A DNA stretch of 64,000 nucleotides from PALSA-612 sp963765295 (GTDB lineage Bacteria > Actinomycetota > Thermoleophilia > Gaiellales > Gaiellaceae). Numbering within the stretch: the stretch's first letter is position 1; the number at the start of each line of letters is the position of its first letter. Location of the stretch: positions 1,240,001 through 1,304,000 of the forward strand of contig CAVXVO010000005.1 of NCBI GenBank assembly GCA_963765295.1, given 5' to 3'. A program made the position numbers and the translations under genes. This document shows, in pieces, positions 53,711 to 61,619 of the stretch. The notes below the pieces were generated by a model. It saw nothing but the letters and a program-made list of their open reading frames with translations, had not been told where the DNA came from and did not search any database.

Positions 53711-53905
53711 ATGAGCAAACGCACCCAGCTACGTTGTAAGGATTGCTATTTCCATCAGGAGGCGCTCTGCGCCCTCCAGCTCGACGCTCCCTGCCCCACG
53801 TTCCGCCTCGGCGCCCACGGCGCCCTGACACCCCCGACACAGGCACCGCTCGTCCAGCGCGCGACCGAGCGAGTGCGACTCATTCCCCAGCACCAGGCGG
53901 CCTAG
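53711..53905 (+). CDS. Small four-cysteine protein
   Basis: 64 residues. TQLRCKDCYFHQEALCALQL, then APCPTFRLG: four Cys plus His in a pattern suited to one zinc ion, then a Pro/Arg-rich tail. No family known to me, but the composition is far from random GC-rich translation. ATG 53711 with weak purine-rich GAAAGAG upstream and a good promoter. The LapA-like gene starts 8 nt after its stop, so they are cotranscribed. Confidence 0.65.
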   Translation: MSKRTQLRCKDCYFHQEALCALQLDAPCPTFRLGAHGALTPPTQAPLVQRATERVRLIPQHQAA

Positions 53906-53913
53906 CCCTCCTC

Positions 53914-54267
53914 GTGGACGGCGAGCACGAGCCCGTCGAGACTCCCCCGGCGGACGCGCCGCCGGCGACGACGGCCGAGCCCACCGCCCCTGCCGCACCC
54001 GCGCCGTCCGCTTCCGTCGAGCCCGTCGACGAGAGCCCGCCGTGGCGCTTCTGGCTCAAGGTGGCGGCGCTGCTCTTCTTCATCGGCTACGCGGTGGCGT
54101 TCGTCGTCGGGAACAACAGGACGATCCCGGTCGACTTCGTGTTCGCGACCGCGCACGTCTCCCTGATCTGGTCGGTGCTGCTCCTGTTGCTGGTCGGGCT
54201 CGCCGCCGGCTTGCTCGGATCGCACCTATACCGGCAGCGCCGGAGCAAGAAGACCCGCCAGCCGTGA
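53914..54267 (+). CDS. LapA-family (DUF1049) membrane protein
   Basis: 117 residues: acidic, Pro/Ala-rich N-terminal 50, two helices (WLKVAALLFFIGYAVAFVVG and VSLIWSVLLLLLVGLAAGLLG) separated by NNRTIPVDFVFATA, the DUF1049 signature, and a basic tail RQRRSKK. LapA/YciS proteins act in envelope assembly. GTG start. Its 3' end overlaps the convergent aminotransferase by 42 nt. Confidence 0.82.
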   Translation: MDGEHEPVETPPADAPPATTAEPTAPAAPAPSASVEPVDESPPWRFWLKVAALLFFIGYAVAFVVGNNRTIPVDFVFATAHVSLIWSVLLLLLVGLAAGLLGSHLYRQRRSKKTRQP

Positions 54268-55320
54268 CACGCCTTCGCGGATCTCGTCCGGCGACACGTA
54301 GCTGAACGCGAGCCGCGCCGAGCTGCGACCGCCGCCGCTCCCGGCCCGGAAGAAGTCCGAGCCCTGCACGAAGGTCACACCCGCCTCCTCGGCGCCGGGC
54401 AGAAACTCGCCGACGTCGATCGACTCCGGGAGGTCGAGCCACACGAAGTAGCCGCCCTCGGGCCGGCTGCTGCGGGCGTCCGGCAGCTCGCGGTCGAGCG
54501 CCTCCAGCATCGCGTCGCGGCGGACGCGGAGGAGCTCGGAGACACGCGCGACGTTCGGCTCGAGGCTGCCGCGCCGGATGAACTCGAAGACGGTCGCCTG
54601 GCCGATCAGCACCGGCGTGAGGTAGACGTTCTGGGCGACCGACTCGACCGCGGCTGCGACCTCGGCGGAGAGCACGAAGTAGCCGACGCGGGCTCCCGGC
54701 GCCACGATCTTCGAGAAGGACGACGAGTAGAGCACGTGCTGCCCGCCGTCGAGCTCGTGCAATGTCGGCAACGGCTCGCCGTCGAAGCGGACGCGGCCGT
54801 ACGGATCGTCTTCGAGGATGGTCAGCGCATGCTCACGCGCCAGCTCGACGAGCCGCAGGCGGCGCTCGAGCGGCAGCGTCCGGCCGCTCGGGTTCTGGAA
54901 GGTCGGGAGCGCGTAGAGGAACGCCGGCGACGGATCGCGCCGGAGCTCCTGCTCGAGCGCGTCGACGTCGAGGCCGTCGTCGTCCTGCGGGATCGCGCGC
55001 ACGTCCGCGCCGAGCCGGGCGGCGATCTTCAGCGGCCGGTCGTAGGTCGGCGCCTCGACGATGATCCGGCCGCGGGCAGCGAAGTGCCCGAGCACGAGAT
55101 TGAGCCCAGGGAGCGACCCGTTCGTGACCACGACACGGCCCGGCTCGACGCCGTGTTGCTCGGCGATCCACTCGCGCAGCGGCCCGTAACCACCCACCGG
55201 CCCGTAGTTGAGGATCGTCTCGCCGTCGCGCTCGAGCACGGTACGGGCGCAGTCGGCCAACTCCGCGACCGGCAGGCATTCCGGCGCCGGAATGCCGCGC
55301 GCGAGCGAGATCACCCCCAT
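54226..55320 (-). CDS. PLP-dependent aminotransferase, class I/II (2-aminoadipate/LysN-like)
   Basis: 364 residues. LARGIPAPECLPVAELADCA, LNYGPVGGYGPLREWIAEQH, aromatic stacking region GSLPGLNLVLGH, EDDPYGRVRFDG with the cofactor Asp, catalytic Lys in SSSFSKIVAPGARVGYFV, and RPEGGYFVWLDLPE. This N-terminus is that of the MocR/LysN-type aminotransferases without the DNA-binding domain. Substrate could be an aromatic amino acid, 2-aminoadipate or a branched one. 9 nt after the sulfotransferase stop, so probably cotranscribed. Confidence 0.9.
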   Translation of the reverse strand: MGVISLARGIPAPECLPVAELADCARTVLERDGETILNYGPVGGYGPLREWIAEQHGVEPGRVVVTNGSLPGLNLVLGHFAARGRIIVEAPTYDRPLKIAARLGADVRAIPQDDDGLDVDALEQELRRDPSPAFLYALPTFQNPSGRTLPLERRLRLVELAREHALTILEDDPYGRVRFDGEPLPTLHELDGGQHVLYSSSFSKIVAPGARVGYFVLSAEVAAAVESVAQNVYLTPVLIGQATVFEFIRRGSLEPNVARVSELLRVRRDAMLEALDRELPDARSSRPEGGYFVWLDLPESIDVGEFLPGAEEAGVTFVQGSDFFRAGSGGGRSSARLAFSYVSPDEIREGVSRLAGLLAPALPV

Positions 55321-55329
55321 GGCAGGAGT

Positions 55330-56259
55330 CTAGCTCCGGGTCGGAATCGGAGACCAGTCCCGAGTCGGCCCGCCCGCCCACGAACGATCGTTCTCGTAGC
55401 CCAACTCGACGAGCAGTGCGCCCGCGGCCGAATCGAATTCCTGCCGGTCGCCCGCACCGAACTCGGCCGTCCACACACCGGCCGCCGCCGGGCCGATGAA
55501 GTCCTCGGGAAAGTCGGTGCCGATCCCGGCGCGGGCCATCTCGCCCGTCCAGACGAGCCCGCCCTGCAGCACCTTCTCCTTGCCGTGAACGGGATAGCTG
55601 TACCGCTCGTACAGCTCCTTCGCGAGCGCAGGATCGTCGTCGAGTCCGCAGAAGGCCATCGTCTCGCGGAGAACGTCCGGACCGGCCCCGCTCAGGAGGT
55701 CCTCGTACCTGACCTCCATGTATCCGCCCGCGGCCCCTCGAGCCGTCTGCGCCCCGCGGACGAACTCACGCCACAGCTCGGCGGCCGCGACCAGGTCGCG
55801 GGGAGCCCAGGCACCTCCCCAGCTCCGGGAGACTCTGAGCGTCGAGCACACGACGTCGCGGCCGTCCCGGAGCACGTGGACGAACCGCGCCTGGGGCACG
55901 GTCCTGAGAATCGCCTCCACGCAGCGGCTCGACTGCGGATCCTTCTCGACGACGACGGTCGCGCCGGGCTTGGCCGCGAGCACCGACCGGTAGATCCGTT
56001 CGACCACGAGCCCGACGGCCTGCTCGAACTCCTCCTCTGTGATCGCGGCCGGGAGGCCCCAGTACGGCGGCTTGATGCGGTCGGCGCCGCTGCACTGGCG
56101 CGCCCACGCCTCGTACCACGGCGCGGCGAAGTCGGAGAAGAACGCGAGCTCGACCGGTGTGGCCACCCGAGGATGACTCCCGAGCATCAGCTGGAGCCAC
56201 GTCGTCCCGCTCCGAGGGGCACCGATCACCTGGACGACGGGGATGTCGGCGAGCGCCAT
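55330..56259 (-). CDS. Sulfotransferase-family protein
   Basis: 309 residues. PAPS 5'-phosphosulfate loop VIGAPRSGTTWLQLMLGSHP at the N-terminus and the 3'-phosphate region ARFVHVLRDGRDVVCSTLRV, both intact. Cytosolic; acceptor unknown (lipid, sugar or protein Tyr). ATG with TATCCT 9 nt upstream. Precedes the aminotransferase on the same strand and is divergent from the Rieske gene. Confidence 0.88.
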   Translation of the reverse strand: MALADIPVVQVIGAPRSGTTWLQLMLGSHPRVATPVELAFFSDFAAPWYEAWARQCSGADRIKPPYWGLPAAITEEEFEQAVGLVVERIYRSVLAAKPGATVVVEKDPQSSRCVEAILRTVPQARFVHVLRDGRDVVCSTLRVSRSWGGAWAPRDLVAAAELWREFVRGAQTARGAAGGYMEVRYEDLLSGAGPDVLRETMAFCGLDDDPALAKELYERYSYPVHGKEKVLQGGLVWTGEMARAGIGTDFPEDFIGPAAAGVWTAEFGAGDRQEFDSAAGALLVELGYENDRSWAGGPTRDWSPIPTRS

Positions 56260-56303
56260 GCAGGCGCCAGGATAGACCCGGGAGGCGGCGCTGGAGGCGT
56301 CTG

Positions 56304-56309
56304 TATCGT
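56304..56309 (+). promoter_or_regulatory. -10 element of leaderless promoter for the Rieske-P450 pair
   Basis: TATCGT, then 7 nt, then GTG; no Shine-Dalgarno. Confidence 0.55.
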
Positions 56310-56316
56310 TGCCGCC

Positions 56317-56649
56317 GTGTCAGGTGAGTTCGTTCGCGTCTGCGCACCCGACGAGGTCGACGAAGGCGTGCCGAAGCCCTTCCGCGTCGACGATCCGAGC
56401 GACCCGGCCCGTGTGCTGGTCAGAGCGGACGGCGAGCTGTACGCGCTCAGCGGCGTGTGCCCTCACGAACAGGCCGATCTCAGCGAGGGGTTCGTCGAGC
56501 GAGGTGTCCTCTGGTGCCCGATCCACTCGTCGGGCTTCGACTGCCGCACCGGCGCCGTCACGCACCCTCCGGCCGAGCAGCCGCTCCGGACGTACCGGGT
56601 CATGGAACGGGACGAGGGCGTCTACGTTCGCCTGGAGCCGGGCACCTAA
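56317..56649 (+). CDS. Rieske-type ferredoxin
   Basis: 110 residues. 2Fe-2S ligands GVCPHEQADLSEG (C-x-H) and VLWCPIHSSGFDCRTG (C-x2-H), the full Rieske ferredoxin pattern, with no membrane helix. Small electron carrier. The P450 gene follows 3 nt after the stop, so it is the likely redox partner. GTG start. Confidence 0.92.
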   Translation: MSGEFVRVCAPDEVDEGVPKPFRVDDPSDPARVLVRADGELYALSGVCPHEQADLSEGFVERGVLWCPIHSSGFDCRTGAVTHPPAEQPLRTYRVMERDEGVYVRLEPGT

Positions 56650-56652
56650 CCC

Positions 56653-57840
56653 GTGCTGTCGCGGCTGACACTGTCGAGGCGGCGTCGGCCGTCCGTCGAC
56701 GTCCCTTTGCAGGAGCTGAACGCGAATCCGTATCCGATCTGGCGTCAGCTGCGAGCCGATCACCCGGTCGCGTACGTGCCGATGATGAACCACTACTGGC
56801 TCGTGACCCGGTGGGCCGAGGTCGAAGCAGTGTTGAAGGACGACGAGACGTTCAGCGCCGAGGTCGAGACCGGCATGCCCGCGAACCTCGACAGCAGTCT
56901 GCTGTTCACCGACGACCCGGAGCATGCGCGCATGCGAGCGGCGATGCAGCCGCCGTGTCAGCCCCGGCCGGCACGCGAGTTCGCGCGCACGTTCGTGTCC
57001 CGCGTCGCCGACGAGCTGATCGACTCGCTTGCCGCTGCCGGGACTGCGGACCTCGTCGACTCGTTCTTCGAGCCCCTCGCCGCCAAGACACTGAAGGCGC
57101 TCGCGGGGATCGACGTGCGGACGGCCGATCTGCGTATCTGGGTCGACCACACGAGCTACTACTTTCGAACCCAGTTGCCGCCCCCGGAGGCGCGCACGAC
57201 CGACAAGGAGATGGATCGGGTGATCCAGCGCCACCTTGAGACGCAGTCGATCGGAGACGGCTCATCGGTGCTCACGAGCATGGCCGGATGGAAGGACGCT
57301 GACGGAGGCCTCGACGAGCAGCAGATCGTGGGCAGCTTGAAAGTGTTCCTCGCCGCCGGCCTGCACGAGTTGCGCGACCTGATGTCACATGCCTTGCTCG
57401 GACTCCTCAGCCGACCCGAGCAGCTCGCGGAACTGCAAGCCGATCCGTCGCTGGCGCGTCCGGCGATCGAGGAGGCAGCACGATGGGCATCACCGGTCGG
57501 GATGGTGCCGCGGCGGACGACGAGACCGGTCGAGCTGGCCGGGGTCCGGATCCCTGCCGACGCGTACGTGGCCGCGATCGTCGCGTCGGCGAACCGGGAC
57601 GAGACGCGCTTCACCGATCCCGGCCGATTCGATCTTCATCGCGACGAGGGAGCGCACCTCGCTTTCGCCTCCGGTGTCCACTTCTGTCTCGGCGCCTGGC
57701 TGTCCCGGGAAGGCGGCGCAGCGGGGCTCAGCAGGCTCGTCGAGCGGTTGCCGGGCCTTCGTCTGACACCCGGCGGGCGACTCGAGGTAACGGGGTGGCG
57801 GTTCCGCGAGGTGCACCGCCTCCAGGCCGACTGGTCATGA
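56653..57840 (+). CDS. Cytochrome P450 with altered I-helix
   Basis: 395 residues, soluble bacterial type. Haem loop AFASGVHFCLGAWLSR with the Cys ligand, ExxR in EEAARWASPV, PERF-like DPGRFDLHRDEG. The I-helix normally reads AGxETT; here it is FLAAGLHELRDLMSHAL, so the conserved acid-Thr oxygen-activation pair is absent. It might use substrate-assisted activation or peroxide, or a distinct chemistry. GTG start. Paired with a Rieske ferredoxin, an uncommon partner for P450s. Confidence 0.92.
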   Translation: MLSRLTLSRRRRPSVDVPLQELNANPYPIWRQLRADHPVAYVPMMNHYWLVTRWAEVEAVLKDDETFSAEVETGMPANLDSSLLFTDDPEHARMRAAMQPPCQPRPAREFARTFVSRVADELIDSLAAAGTADLVDSFFEPLAAKTLKALAGIDVRTADLRIWVDHTSYYFRTQLPPPEARTTDKEMDRVIQRHLETQSIGDGSSVLTSMAGWKDADGGLDEQQIVGSLKVFLAAGLHELRDLMSHALLGLLSRPEQLAELQADPSLARPAIEEAARWASPVGMVPRRTTRPVELAGVRIPADAYVAAIVASANRDETRFTDPGRFDLHRDEGAHLAFASGVHFCLGAWLSREGGAAGLSRLVERLPGLRLTPGGRLEVTGWRFREVHRLQADWS

Positions 57841-57948
57841 GGAGGAGCCGCACAACCAGCATCGAACCACGGCAAACGCTGGACAACAGCCGATTCATCG
57901 GTTAGCGTCATGGCCTCAACCCAGACCCGATTCGTTCAAGGAGGACGC

Positions 57949-58461
57949 ATGCGGGAGATTGACGAGCTTTACGCCGATTCGGGCGAGCCCGTAAAGGAGT
58001 CACGTGGTGTCTCCCGCGGGACAGCGCTTAAGGTCGGCGGTCTTGGCTTGGCGGGGGCGCTTGCTGCGTTCATGCCGGGTCGCGCGGGAGCAGCGGTCAG
58101 GCGGAAGGCCTCGAACGCCTCCTGTTCCGGGACGGGCTTCATCTGCCTCGGCTCGAACCAGGCGAAGACCTGCGGGTACGACAGTGGCCCGCTCGGTACG
58201 TGCTTCTGTGCAACGATCTTCTACGGCAAGATCCGCCCGACGCGCGCTCCGGTCGGCGCCTGCATCGAGAACGACTTCTGCGACGACGGCATCCCGTGCA
58301 ACGGCAGCAGGCAGTCCTGCCCCGCCGGCACGGTCTGCACGACAGCCTCGTGCTGCGAGACCGAGTTCGGCTACGGGCCGCTGTGCTTCCCGTACTGCAA
58401 GCAGGGCTCGATCGGCCAGGCGAAGCCGCTGAACACGCCGAAGACCGCAGCCCACAAGTAG
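57949..58461 (+). CDS. Secreted cysteine-rich protein
   Basis: 170 residues. ATG 57949 has a perfect AAGGAGG 5 nt upstream. N-terminus with acidic start and signal-like helix TALKVGGLGLAGALAAFMPG preceded by SRG, somewhat like a Tat peptide without the twin Arg. The mature part has about 16 Cys (SCSGTGFICLGS, GTCFCATIFYG, ACIENDFCDDGIPC, SCPAGTVCTTASCC, LCFPYCKQG), implying many disulfides. Family unknown to me; similar Tat-exported Cys-rich proteins occur in Thermoleophilia. Convergent with a tandem-thioredoxin protein gene. Confidence 0.78.
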   Translation: MREIDELYADSGEPVKESRGVSRGTALKVGGLGLAGALAAFMPGRAGAAVRRKASNASCSGTGFICLGSNQAKTCGYDSGPLGTCFCATIFYGKIRPTRAPVGACIENDFCDDGIPCNGSRQSCPAGTVCTTASCCETEFGYGPLCFPYCKQGSIGQAKPLNTPKTAAHK

Positions 58462-58485
58462 CTCTCGCACCAACGTCTCTCAATA

Positions 58486-58513
58486 CGAAGGGCTCCCGGG
58501 AGGGAGCCCTTCG
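58486..58513. terminator. Strong bidirectional hairpin
   Basis: Perfect 12-bp stem CGAAGGGCTCCC/GGGAGCCCTTCG with a GGGA loop, followed on the plus strand by TCGTTTCC. It ends the Cys-rich gene and can serve the opposing redoxin gene. Confidence 0.85.
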
Positions 58514-58544
58514 TCGTTTCCGGTCGAAGAGAGGGTGCCGCTAA

Positions 58545-59666
58545 TCAGTCGACGAGCGCGAGGATCGCCTCGTTGCCCATCGCCACGTCCTTCACGATGA
58601 TCCCGTCGGCGTCGATCAGGTATGCGATCGGGGACGCGAACATCGCGTAGTCCTTCGAGACCTCCCAGCCGTTCTGGACCAGCACCGGGAAGGGGTAGCC
58701 GAACGCCTTCGCCTTGCGCTTGTTCTCCCCCAGGTCGCCGCGGCTGATCATCACGATCTCGAGGTCGTCGGGGCGCCTCTCGTGGAGCTTCACGAGCTCG
58801 GGCGCAAGCTGTTCGCACGGGCCGCATGTGACGTCCGTGAAGACGAGCAGGACGCGCTTGCCGCGGTAGTCGAGGAGCGAGCGGGACTTGCCGTTGAGAT
58901 CCTCGAGCGCGAACGCCGGTGCGACCGTTCCTGCCTTGAGCCCGTCGCGGGCGATCCGGCTCTCGGAGACGTCGCGGGTGTTCACTCCGGTCGCGACCGG
59001 GCCGGCGCCGTTCCCGTTGCCGCTCTCGGCCGGAGGCTCGTCGGGATCCGGAACCTGCGGTTCCATCTCGAGCAGCTCGAGCAGCGCCTGGCTGCCGATC
59101 GCCTGCTTGCTGGCGATCTTGCCGTCGGCGCCGATCAGATAGCCGGACGGCGTCCCGGCGGCCTTGAACTGGCCCGCGACGTCCCACTCCTCCTCCACGA
59201 CGACGTCGCACGTCCACTTGTCGTCAGCGATCATCTGCCGCTGCTTGTCCATGTCACCGTGCGTGACGAGCACGAGCGGATGGCTCTTCTGCGGGAGCTT
59301 GCCGAGATGCGGCGAGAGTTCCTTGCAGTAGCCGCAATCCGTGTTGAAGAAACCGACCACGAAGGGCTGGCCGAGGTAGTCCTCGAGCGTCCGTTCCTCG
59401 CCTTTGAGATCGGCGAGCGCGAACGCGGGCGCCTCGGCGCCGAGCGGCAGCCCGGTGAAGTCAGACTGGCCCTGGCCCCCGTCACCGCGAAGCGCTTCCT
59501 CGACGTTCCGACCGGTCTGGTAAGCGCCCATCTCCAGCCGCTCATTGAGCTCCTGCTGGTAGAGCATGAGCTCCCCGATCTTCTTGACACCAACGAAGAG
59601 CAGTCCCGCAAGCACGAACACGAGCACCCACGAGACGACAAGTGCAGCAATCAACCAGGCGTGCAT
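58545..59666 (-). CDS. Membrane-anchored tandem thioredoxin-fold (TlpA/MauD-like) protein
   Basis: 373 residues. N-terminal membrane helix (AWLIAALVVSWVLVFVLAGL), then domain 1 (about 75-200: APAFALADLKGEERTLEDYL, active site NTDCGYCKELSP) and domain 2 (about 245-373: APAFALEDLNGKSRSLLDYR, active site DVTCGPCEQLAP), joined by a Pro/Asn/Gly linker. Both CxxC pairs and both cis-Pro loops (TPSGYLI, SPIAYLI) are present. It likely faces outside and handles disulfides, with the nearby Cys-rich protein as a candidate client. ATG start. Confidence 0.9.
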   Translation of the reverse strand: MHAWLIAALVVSWVLVFVLAGLLFVGVKKIGELMLYQQELNERLEMGAYQTGRNVEEALRGDGGQGQSDFTGLPLGAEAPAFALADLKGEERTLEDYLGQPFVVGFFNTDCGYCKELSPHLGKLPQKSHPLVLVTHGDMDKQRQMIADDKWTCDVVVEEEWDVAGQFKAAGTPSGYLIGADGKIASKQAIGSQALLELLEMEPQVPDPDEPPAESGNGNGAGPVATGVNTRDVSESRIARDGLKAGTVAPAFALEDLNGKSRSLLDYRGKRVLLVFTDVTCGPCEQLAPELVKLHERRPDDLEIVMISRGDLGENKRKAKAFGYPFPVLVQNGWEVSKDYAMFASPIAYLIDADGIIVKDVAMGNEAILALVD

Positions 59667-59702
59667 TTCCTCCCTCTCTTCGACGTAGCGATCGGCCTGA
59701 TC

Positions 59703-60119
59703 CTAGCGAGCAGACCCGCGGCGGCGACGGTACCGGGCCACGTCGAGTTCGACCACCTGCTGCGACTCACGCCGTTGTCTCATCCGCTGACCCTTGAAGC
59801 GAAGGCGTGCGAATCCGGCATCGGCAGCCAGCCCGGCGGCCAGGTCGATGAAGGCGCGCGCGCCCTGGACCGTCAGGTTCGCGCGCTGGACACCGTGCCG
59901 GCCCTCATGCACGAGCCTGCCCTCGTCCTTGGCCCACATCTCGTGGAAGGTCATGACGAGCGTCTCGCCGTCGGGATCGAACCGGTAGTACGCGCACATC
60001 GTTCCGGCGTCTGTCTTGCTGTCCCACTCGCCGTACTGCCGCTCGCCGAGCCGGAGGGTCTTCAGGGCGCGCCCGCGGCGCCAGTCGGCGCGGAACTTCT
60101 CAAACACCGCGGGCGACAT
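59703..60119 (-). CDS. Hypothetical protein downstream of sucD
   Basis: 138 residues from ATG 60119 (20-nt overlap with sucD) or GTG 60107. VFEKFRADWRRGRALKTLRL, QYGEWDSKTDAGTMCAYYRF, ETLVMTFHEMWAKDEGRLVH, RRESQQVVELDVARYRR. Mixed alpha/beta, very basic C-terminus; no family recognised. Overlap places it at the end of the suc operon. Confidence 0.6.
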   Translation of the reverse strand: MSPAVFEKFRADWRRGRALKTLRLGERQYGEWDSKTDAGTMCAYYRFDPDGETLVMTFHEMWAKDEGRLVHEGRHGVQRANLTVQGARAFIDLAAGLAADAGFARLRFKGQRMRQRRESQQVVELDVARYRRRRGSAR

Positions 60120-60975
60120 CGGCAACGAGTTGCGCGACCTCGGTGGGCGTCGTCCCGACCGCAACGCCGCACGCTTCCAGCGCCTCCTTCTTGGCCTGGG
60201 CCGTCCCGGACGAGCCCGAGATGATCGCGCCCGCATGCCCCATCGTCTTCCCCGGCGGAGCCGTGAAGCCGGCGATGTAGGCGAGCACGGGCTTCGTCAT
60301 CGACTCCTCGATGAACCGCGCCGCCTTCTCCTCCTCGTCGCCGCCGATCTCGCCGACCATCACCACGTATTCGGTCTCGGGATCGGCCTCGAACTTCGCC
60401 AGCACGTCGATGAAGGACGAGCCGACGACGGGATCGCCGCCGATGCCGACGATCGTCGAGTTGCCGAGGCCGAGCTGCGTCAGCTCGTGCCCGATCTGAT
60501 AGGTGAGCGTCCCCGAGCGCGAGACGAGGCCGATCGACCCCTCGCTGAAGATCTCGGCCGGGATGATCCCGACGTTGGCCTTCCCGGGCGAGAGCGCGCC
60601 GGGGCAGTTGGGCCCGATCATCGTCACGTTGCGCGGGCGGATGTAGTTGTAGACGCGGAGCATGTCGTGCGCGGCCAGGCCCTCGGCGATGCAGACCACG
60701 GTGGCGATGCCCGCGTCCACGGACTCGTAGATCGCGTCGGTCGCGAACCGCGCCGGGACGAAGATCATCGCCGTGTTCGCGCCCGTCCGGTCGACGGCGT
60801 CGGCGACGGTGTCGAAGACGGGGATCCCCTCGACGTCCTGGCCGCCCTTGCCGGGGGTTACGCCCGCCACGACCTGCGTGCCGTAGGCCTTGTTGCGCGT
60901 CGCGTGGAACGAGCCCTCGCGGCCGGTCAATCCCTGGACGACGAGGCGGGTGTCGCGGTCGACGATGATGGCCAC
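60100..60975 (-). CDS. sucD: Succinate-CoA ligase (ADP-forming) alpha subunit
   Basis: 291 residues. CoA-binding Rossmann (RLVVQGLTGREGSFHATRNK), YNYIRPRNVTMIGPNCPGAL, SRSGTLTYQIGHELTQLGLG, and phosphorylated His in TMGHAGAIISGSSGTA. GTG start overlaps the methyltransferase stop (TAGTG). Works with SucC, from which it is separated by the methyltransferase gene. Confidence 0.96.
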   Translation of the reverse strand: MAIIVDRDTRLVVQGLTGREGSFHATRNKAYGTQVVAGVTPGKGGQDVEGIPVFDTVADAVDRTGANTAMIFVPARFATDAIYESVDAGIATVVCIAEGLAAHDMLRVYNYIRPRNVTMIGPNCPGALSPGKANVGIIPAEIFSEGSIGLVSRSGTLTYQIGHELTQLGLGNSTIVGIGGDPVVGSSFIDVLAKFEADPETEYVVMVGEIGGDEEEKAARFIEESMTKPVLAYIAGFTAPPGKTMGHAGAIISGSSGTAQAKKEALEACGVAVGTTPTEVAQLVADVARGV

Positions 60976-61619
60976 TAGGTGTTCGTCCCCTTGAGCGCGA
61001 TCCGCTCGAGCGCGACCCAGCCGTCCTCGATCCGGTCGGCGAGGAGCTCGCGCACGCGCTCGGCGTCCTCGCCCTCGCAGCCGACGCGGTCGAGCCAGGG
61101 CTGGAACTCGATCGGCTTGTCGAAGTGGCGGACGTCCTCGACGCGCAGGCCGGAGTCCTCGAACATCGTCCGCCACTCCTGCTCCGTGTAGTTGCGGACG
61201 TGCGAGGGATCGCGCAGCTTGTCGGCCTCCTCGGCCTCGTCGCTCATGAACAGGTTGTCGACGACGACCACGAGCCCGCCGCTGACCCGCGCCATCTCGT
61301 GCACGGCGGCGGCGGGGTCGTCGAAGTGGTGGTGCGCGACGCGCGAGACGACCGCGTCGAAGCTCCCGTCGGCGAACGGAAGGTGCTCGGCGCGCGTCAC
61401 GACGTCCGGCTCCATCCCGGGCGCCGCGTCGGTCGTGACGACCTTGAGGCCCAGCTCGCGAAGACGCCGTGCCACGTGCCCGCCGCCGGTGGCGACGTCG
61501 AGCGCGGTCCGCGCCCCGGTCTCCTCCACCCACTGGACGAGCAGGTCGAGGTCGGGGCCGTCGCGGTGCGCGGCGCTGTCGCGGTACAGCTGCGCGCGAT
61601 CCGACCAGACGTCGCTCAT
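60975..61619 (-). CDS. SAM-dependent class I methyltransferase inserted between sucC and sucD
   Basis: 214 residues. Motif I TALDVATGGGHVARRLRELG, acidic motif II VTTDAAPGME, motif III AEHLPFADGSFDAVVSRVAH and VSGGLVVVVDNLF, as in UbiE/Coq5-type enzymes. ATG overlaps the sucC stop (ATGA) and the stop overlaps sucD. Substrate unknown; a quinone or a small molecule is possible. Confidence 0.88.
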   Translation of the reverse strand: MSDVWSDRAQLYRDSAAHRDGPDLDLLVQWVEETGARTALDVATGGGHVARRLRELGLKVVTTDAAPGMEPDVVTRAEHLPFADGSFDAVVSRVAHHHFDDPAAAVHEMARVSGGLVVVVDNLFMSDEAEEADKLRDPSHVRNYTEQEWRTMFEDSGLRVEDVRHFDKPIEFQPWLDRVGCEGEDAERVRELLADRIEDGWVALERIALKGTNT

